Assembly (NCBI GenBank): GCA_900754715.1 | Contig: CAAEDX010000172.1 | Span: 1 to 10,596, forward strand | Length of the DNA: 10,596 nucleotides | Direction of reading: 5' to 3' | DNA from: Erysipelotrichaceae bacterium | GTDB taxonomy: Bacteria; Bacillota_I; Bacilli_A; Erysipelotrichales; Erysipelotrichaceae | In this document: positions 7,080-10,596 of the stretch, one piece after another | How the letters are laid out: each line of letters opens with the position of its first letter | How positions within the stretch are numbered: position 1 is the stretch's first letter | Made by a program: the position numbers and the translations under genes | Notes under the pieces: model-generated | The model's input: the letters and a program-made list of their open reading frames with translations, nothing else | The model's database searches: none | What the model was told of the DNA's origin: nothing

Positions 7080-8000
7080 TTACCGATTCCTCCATTCCTC
7101 CAGCTGTGCATACAGCTGTGTTTTCCAGTCTGCCGTTTCCACATCGAACCAGTGCACATCGAACTGATTGCGAAACCAGGTGTATTGCCGTTTGGCAAAG
7201 TTCCGCGAGTTTTTCTTCACTTGTTCGCTGCATTGCTCAAGCGAAGCATTTCCCTGGAAATAGGGCTTCCACTCCTTATACCCGATGCCCTGGAAGCTGT
7301 GCAGATCCCAGTCATCATCGCTCTTGATCAGGGTGCGGATCTCATCGAGCAATCCGCGCTCCAGCATGATATCCACCCGCTGATCGATACGGGCATACAA
7401 GTGCGCTCTGTCCATCGTCAGCCCGATCATGAACACATCATACAGCGGCTGATGAGACTGCCGCTGTTCGATGGCGCTTTTGGCTTCGCCATGATGGACG
7501 ATGCTCAATGCGCGGATGATCCGTTTCCGGTTGTTCGGATGGATCTTTTCGCTCGCCTGCGGATCCACGATCTGCAATGCGCCGTACAGCTGCTCCTGGC
7601 TCAGCGTATCCAGAAAGCGCAGATAGTCTTCATCCGGCTCTTCCTGGGCGAACGTATAATCATAGAGCGCGGCCTTGATGTACAGGCCGGTGCCGCCGCA
7701 CAGGATCGGCATGCGCCCTTTATCCAGGATCTCCTGCAGGCATTCCCGGCATCGTTCCTGAAACACTTTTACATTATATTCTTCATGGTGATCCAGCTCA
7801 TCGATCAGATGATGCGTGACGCCTTGCATCTCTTCCTTCGTCACTTTGGCGCTGCCGATATCCAGTCCGCGGTACACCTGGATGGAATCCCCGCTGATGA
7901 CTTCTCCCTGCAGGCGTCTTGCCAGTTCCACGCTGAGCGCGGTCTTGCCCACGCCGGTCGGGCCGACGATAACGATCACCTTATCCTTTTGCTCAGCCAC
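7080..8000 (-). CDS. miaA: tRNA dimethylallyltransferase MiaA
   Basis: The product is 306 residues, the normal size for the family. The Walker A motif GPTGVGKT is at 13-20, the catalytic-region DSIQVY at 38-43, GGTGLYIKAAL at 102-112, NNRKRIIRAL at 156-165, QGIGYKE at 237-243, and the tRNA-contacting RNFAKRQYTWFR at 266-277. It transfers dimethylallyl from DMAPP to N6 of A37 in tRNAs reading UNN codons; the product is often further methylthiolated by MiaB. The start is GTG at 8000, supported by AAGGAG (8008-8013) 7 bases upstream, and it overlaps the mutL stop by 8 bases (GTGGCTGA), suggesting translational coupling. It shares its reading frame with tcdA, separated only by the TAA. Confidence 0.97.
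   Translation of the reverse strand: MAEQKDKVIVIVGPTGVGKTALSVELARRLQGEVISGDSIQVYRGLDIGSAKVTKEEMQGVTHHLIDELDHHEEYNVKVFQERCRECLQEILDKGRMPILCGGTGLYIKAALYDYTFAQEEPDEDYLRFLDTLSQEQLYGALQIVDPQASEKIHPNNRKRIIRALSIVHHGEAKSAIEQRQSHQPLYDVFMIGLTMDRAHLYARIDQRVDIMLERGLLDEIRTLIKSDDDWDLHSFQGIGYKEWKPYFQGNASLEQCSEQVKKNSRNFAKRQYTWFRNQFDVHWFDVETADWKTQLYAQLEEWRNR
7086..7101 (-). promoter_or_regulatory. Tandem Shine-Dalgarno repeat for tcdA inside miaA
   Basis: The minus strand reads GGAGGAAT twice in direct succession, within the last miaA codons. The GGAGG nearer tcdA ends 9 bases before its ATG, the other 17 bases. This supports ATG 7079 as the true start and indicates that tcdA can recruit ribosomes itself despite the zero-gap junction. 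Confidence 0.75.
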
Positions 8001-9945
8001 GTTCGAACTCCTTGCGCAGCTGCGCGTCGCTCATGCACACGATGGTCGGCCGGCCGTGCGGACAGTGAAACGGCTGCTCACATTGATTCAGATCATCGAT
8101 GACCCGCTTCATCTCTTCTTCGTTCAAGGTGCGGTTGAACCGGATCGAGCTATGACATGCCATCGTGGCGATGGCATGTTCCCGCAGACGAGCGATATCG
8201 ATGCGCTCATCTCTTTGCCAGATATCGATCATATCGCGCAGGAAAGCTGCTTCATCGACATCCTTCATCCAGACAGGAAGCTCCCGGCACAGCAAGGTCT
8301 GTTCGCCAAAGGCCTCAAACTGAATGCCGAGGCTTCCCAGCAGCGCGTTGAGCTCATCGATCCGGCTGACCGCATGCGGGCTCGTCTCGATCTGCAGCGG
8401 AAGCACGAGCATCTGCGTATCTTTCTGTCCGGACAAGATCGCGCTGCGGATCTGCTCATAATGATACCTTTCCTGCGCTGCATGCTGGTCAATGATGTAC
8501 AGTCCCTCCTCTCCCTCAGCGAGGATATAGGAACGATGAAACTGGCCGATGACCTTCAATTCCGGCAGGCGCTGACGAGCCGGCTCGGGTTCCTTCTGCG
8601 GCGCAGGCTGCTGAACGGGCGCAGGTTTCTGCTCAGGCGCCTTTTCCACCGGTTCTTCTTCCCGTTTTGCCGGCTGCTTCGGCTTAGGCGAAGCGACCGG
8701 CTCTGATTTAGGCTCCGGCGTTGGATACAGCTCCTGTTTGAGCTGTTCATGCCGTTCTTTCTGCCGCGCAGGGCTGGATTCGACCGCAAAGGTGGACACC
8801 GGAGGCATAGCAGGTTCTTCTACCAATGCCGCGCCAGGGGCAAAGCTCTCATTGACTTCGCGCTGCAGCTGTTCCATCTGTGCATCCTGCACATAGGAAA
8901 ACTGCAGCGTCTGCACCTCCACCTTCGGCTTTTCCTTGCGGCTTTCCAGCTCGACGACTTCGAACGCTTCCTTCAATGCTTCGCGCAAGGTCTCATAGAT
9001 GAGCTTTTCCAGCTGCCGCTCCTTTGACAGGCGGATCTCCCATTTGCTCGGATGCACATTGACATCCACAAGCTGCGCATCCATCCTGACGTTCAAGACG
9101 ACGATCGGAAAGCGATCCTTGGGCAGATAAGGATGGTACGCATCCAAGATCGCCTTTTGCAAATGATAGCTGCGGATCATGCGGCGATTGACAAACAAGA
9201 AGATGAAATATTTGGTCGCGCGATTATATTTCGGCTGCACGGCCATGCCTTCCAGGACATAATCCAGATCTTGCCCATGGATCTCAATGGCGCTTTTGGC
9301 CACGCTGCGGTCATACATCTGCATGAGGATCTCGCGCAGGCTGCCATTGCCTCTGGTCTGAAAGACCATCTTTCCCCCATGGGTCAGCGTAAAACGGATC
9401 TCTGGATAGGAGAGCGCAAACTTCTGCACGACATCGCTGATCAGGGAAAATTCATACTGCGGCGATTTCAGGTGCTTGAAGCGGGCCGGTGTGCGCTGAA
9501 AGAGATGTCTGACTTCGATCCGGGTGCCAGCCGGACAGGCAGCTGGATGTGCACCCTCAAATTTGCCATAGCTGATCTCCACTTCCGTCCCCTGATGACC
9601 ATCATTGGTCTGCAGGATGACATGGGAAACAGACGCGATAGAGGGGAGTGCCTCTCCGCGGAATCCCATGGTGTGGATGTTCCAGAGATCATTCTCCTCT
9701 TTCATCTTGCTGGTCGCATGACGCTCGAACGCTGTGGTCGCATCCTGTGCGTCCATGCCTTCTCCATCATCTGTGATAATGATGCTTTCAATTCCGCCTT
9801 GGATGATGTCGATAGCAATGTCATGCGCATGTGCGTCGATGCTGTTTTCCACCAGCTCTTTAACGATGCCGCTTGGTCTCTCCACGACCTCTCCGGCTGC
9901 GATCATATTGCTCAGATGTTCGCTCAGCACATTGATCTTTCCCAT
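7993..9945 (-). CDS. mutL: DNA mismatch repair protein MutL (endonuclease type)
   Basis: The product is 650 residues. The N-terminal GHKL ATPase has KELVENSIDA (29-38, Glu30 and Asn34), DDGEGMD (59-65), ERHATSK (74-80), GFRGEAL (94-100) and NVHPSKWEIR (296-305). A Pro/Glu/Lys-rich, likely disordered linker spans about 335-460. The C-terminal dimerisation and endonuclease domain has the metal-binding motif DQHAAQERYHYE (486-497, fitting DQHA-x2-E-x4-E), ACHSSIR (596-602), CPHGRPT (628-634) and a final FER (647-649). The protein should therefore nick DNA itself, as in MutH-less bacteria. ATG 9945 is chosen because AAAGGAGGGG (9952-9961) lies 6 bases upstream and family members begin at this MGKI; an in-frame ATG at 9987 has no support. 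It is the first gene of the mutL-miaA-tcdA operon. mutS is not directly upstream. Confidence 0.97.
   Translation of the reverse strand: MGKINVLSEHLSNMIAAGEVVERPSGIVKELVENSIDAHAHDIAIDIIQGGIESIIITDDGEGMDAQDATTAFERHATSKMKEENDLWNIHTMGFRGEALPSIASVSHVILQTNDGHQGTEVEISYGKFEGAHPAACPAGTRIEVRHLFQRTPARFKHLKSPQYEFSLISDVVQKFALSYPEIRFTLTHGGKMVFQTRGNGSLREILMQMYDRSVAKSAIEIHGQDLDYVLEGMAVQPKYNRATKYFIFLFVNRRMIRSYHLQKAILDAYHPYLPKDRFPIVVLNVRMDAQLVDVNVHPSKWEIRLSKERQLEKLIYETLREALKEAFEVVELESRKEKPKVEVQTLQFSYVQDAQMEQLQREVNESFAPGAALVEEPAMPPVSTFAVESSPARQKERHEQLKQELYPTPEPKSEPVASPKPKQPAKREEEPVEKAPEQKPAPVQQPAPQKEPEPARQRLPELKVIGQFHRSYILAEGEEGLYIIDQHAAQERYHYEQIRSAILSGQKDTQMLVLPLQIETSPHAVSRIDELNALLGSLGIQFEAFGEQTLLCRELPVWMKDVDEAAFLRDMIDIWQRDERIDIARLREHAIATMACHSSIRFNRTLNEEEMKRVIDDLNQCEQPFHCPHGRPTIVCMSDAQLRKEFERG
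8008..8013 (-). promoter_or_regulatory. Ribosome binding site deciding the miaA GTG start
   Basis: AAGGAG on the minus strand lies inside the last mutL codons, 7 bases before GTG 8000. It fixes the non-ATG start and the 8-base overlap with mutL. Confidence 0.8.
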
Positions 9946-9951
9946 GCGTAT

Positions 9952-9961
9952 CCCCTCCTTT
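9952..9961 (-). promoter_or_regulatory. Ribosome binding site of mutL
   Basis: AAAGGAGGGG is a near-perfect anti-16S match 6 bases before ATG 9945. It overrules the longer frame starting at 9987. Confidence 0.85.
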
Positions 9962-9989
9962 GTCATATGGCAAAGCACTGACTTCATTC

Positions 9990-10019
9990 ATTATATAATA
10001 ATTCTCCTGCATTTGTCAG
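9990..10019 (-). promoter_or_regulatory. Sigma-A promoter of the mutL-miaA-tcdA operon
   Basis: On the minus strand, CTGACA (10014-10019, five of six) and TATAAT (9990-9995, six of six) are 18 bases apart. Transcription would start near 9983, giving a leader of about 38 bases that contains only the ribosome binding site. The stretch 10020-10085 upstream is GC-rich, with a short GCGG-AAA-CCGC palindrome at 10054-10064 and no recognisable gene or riboswitch. Confidence 0.8.
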
Positions 10020-10085
10020 CTGTCCGCGCCCAAGGCCAGCACGCATCTGCAGGGCGGAAACCGCATTGACTACAGCAGACATGAA

Positions 10086-10117
10086 AAGACTGTGATGACA
10101 CAGATCACCACAGTCTT
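10086..10117 (-). terminator. Intrinsic terminator of the upstream FIVAR surface gene
   Basis: The minus strand forms AAGACTGTG paired with CACAGTCTT, extended inward by GTGA with TCAT through one G-U wobble, for a 13-bp stem with a 6-base loop. The wobble would be an A-C mismatch in plus-strand RNA, which favours minus-strand function. The T tract after the stem is short (TTTT after the final CTT begins), so efficiency may be moderate. It lies 10 bases beyond the stop codon at 10127-10129. Confidence 0.75.
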
Positions 10118-10126
10118 ATTATGATT

Positions 10127-10596
10127 TTATTTTGCCTGACGACGGCGTCTGTTCACCAGCAGGATCGCTGCCGCTGATACAGCCAGCATGCCGGCAAACG
10201 CTGCCGTTTGTGCTGCTGCCGCGGTATTCGTCGTATCGGCATTTGTGCTGCCTGCGCTGTTTTCTACTGGCTGCAGGCTATCGATAGCTGTCTGCATCGT
10301 CTGCACTGCCTGATCAACTTTTTCCTGCGTCGCTTCTGGATCAGCCAGCACACGCTTCACCGCAACGATCGTCCGATCCAGCATGTTCCTGCTTTCTGCA
10401 GTATAACCTGCCAGATTCAGACTATTCGCATACGCGATGATCTCTTCCAGTGCGCTGACATCTGCCTTCGTTCTCGCGTTCAGACGCGCTTCGCGCAAGA
10501 CAGCAGCTGCCGCATCGATCTCTTCCTGGGTCGTCGCATTCATCGCTGCCTGTGCGTCAGCCAGCTTGTCTGCCAGTCCTTCTACCGTGGAAGGCA
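10127..10596 (-). CDS. FIVAR-domain surface protein, C-terminal fragment (5' partial)
   Basis: The frame is open from the right edge to TAA at 10127-10129, giving 155 residues with no start codon in view; the ATG at 10543 is internal. Counting from the first whole codon, residues 1-45 are the end of one Ala-rich helical repeat and 48-108 are a clear FIVAR module ending TMQTAIDSLQ. A short Ser/Thr/Asn/Ala linker follows, then a hydrophobic segment (about 129-147) and the tail NRRRRQAK. That layout is a typical Gram-positive surface-anchor C-terminus. However, no LPxTG, NPxTN or TGD-type motif is present; STNADTTN lies where one would be expected. It may be sorted by a variant sortase motif or stay membrane-anchored. 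The missing N-terminal part probably holds an enzymatic or binding domain, but this cannot be seen. It is not the same gene as the GH89 frame. Confidence 0.87.
   Translation of the reverse strand, partial: PSTVEGLADKLADAQAAMNATTQEEIDAAAAVLREARLNARTKADVSALEEIIAYANSLNLAGYTAESRNMLDRTIVAVKRVLADPEATQEKVDQAVQTMQTAIDSLQPVENSAGSTNADTTNTAAAAQTAAFAGMLAVSAAAILLVNRRRRQAK

Noticed and set aside
6483..8102. 539-codon plus-strand open frame opposite tcdA and miaA
   Set aside because: It lies in exact antisense codon register with two certain genes, has no ribosome binding site, crosses the miaA/mutL junction, and its translation (rich in His, Asp, Ile) resembles no family. Codon bias explains it.
9052..9981. 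309-codon plus-strand frame opposite mutL
   Set aside because: It is the antisense register of the conserved MutL ATPase domain and shows no domain or translation signal.
9946..9987. Longer MutL starting at ATG 9987
   Set aside because: It would add 14 residues not typical of MutL, place the strong AAAGGAGGGG inside the gene, and start close to the predicted transcription start.
10020..10085. Possible riboswitch or small RNA upstream of mutL
   Set aside because: It contains only a short GCGG/CCGC palindrome, lies upstream of the predicted -35 box and shows no known aptamer or T-box features.
10127..10543. Small complete 138-residue gene starting at ATG 10543
   Set aside because: The frame stays open to the right edge and the extra residues continue the same Ala-rich helical repeat, so the ATG is internal to a larger gene.

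Overview
The window looks like the chromosome of a gut-type Bacillota (Firmicutes), with roughly balanced GC. The lineage is inferred from a perfect CcpA (cre) operator, strong Shine-Dalgarno sequences, an endonuclease-type MutL, FIVAR-repeat surface proteins and a secreted GH89 enzyme. An Erysipelotrichia-like genus is my best guess, but this is not proven.

Layout, left to right. Positions 1-5675 (minus strand, 3' end outside the window) hold one giant open frame of at least 1891 codons. It encodes a secreted, multimodular family GH89 alpha-N-acetylglucosaminidase: signal peptide, CBM32-like module, GH89 catalytic region, four discoidin-like beta-sandwich modules, then a long run of FIVAR-like helical repeats. 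Its 142-base upstream region carries a perfect cre site and a 13-base direct repeat with a 20-base period. It is shared with a divergent plus-strand gene (5818-6321) for a small membrane protein that appears to be a tandem-duplicated DUF1294. A bidirectional hairpin terminator (6321-6357) separates that gene from the convergent operon.

Positions 9945-6360 (minus strand) are a tight housekeeping operon: mutL, miaA, tcdA. It is driven by a good sigma-A promoter at 9990-10019. mutL and miaA overlap by 8 bases. miaA and tcdA share one reading frame and are separated only by a TAA codon. MutL is the nicking mismatch-repair protein. MiaA and TcdA both modify adenosine 37 of tRNAs, in different tRNA sets.

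Positions 10127-10596 (minus strand, 5' end outside the window) are the C-terminus of a second FIVAR-type surface protein, ending in a membrane segment and an RRRR tail without an LPxTG motif. Its terminator is at 10086-10117. The housekeeping operon is therefore sandwiched between two host-interaction surface genes. No RNA genes, insertion sequences, CRISPR arrays or phage genes were seen. No gene-free stretch exceeds about 180 bases.
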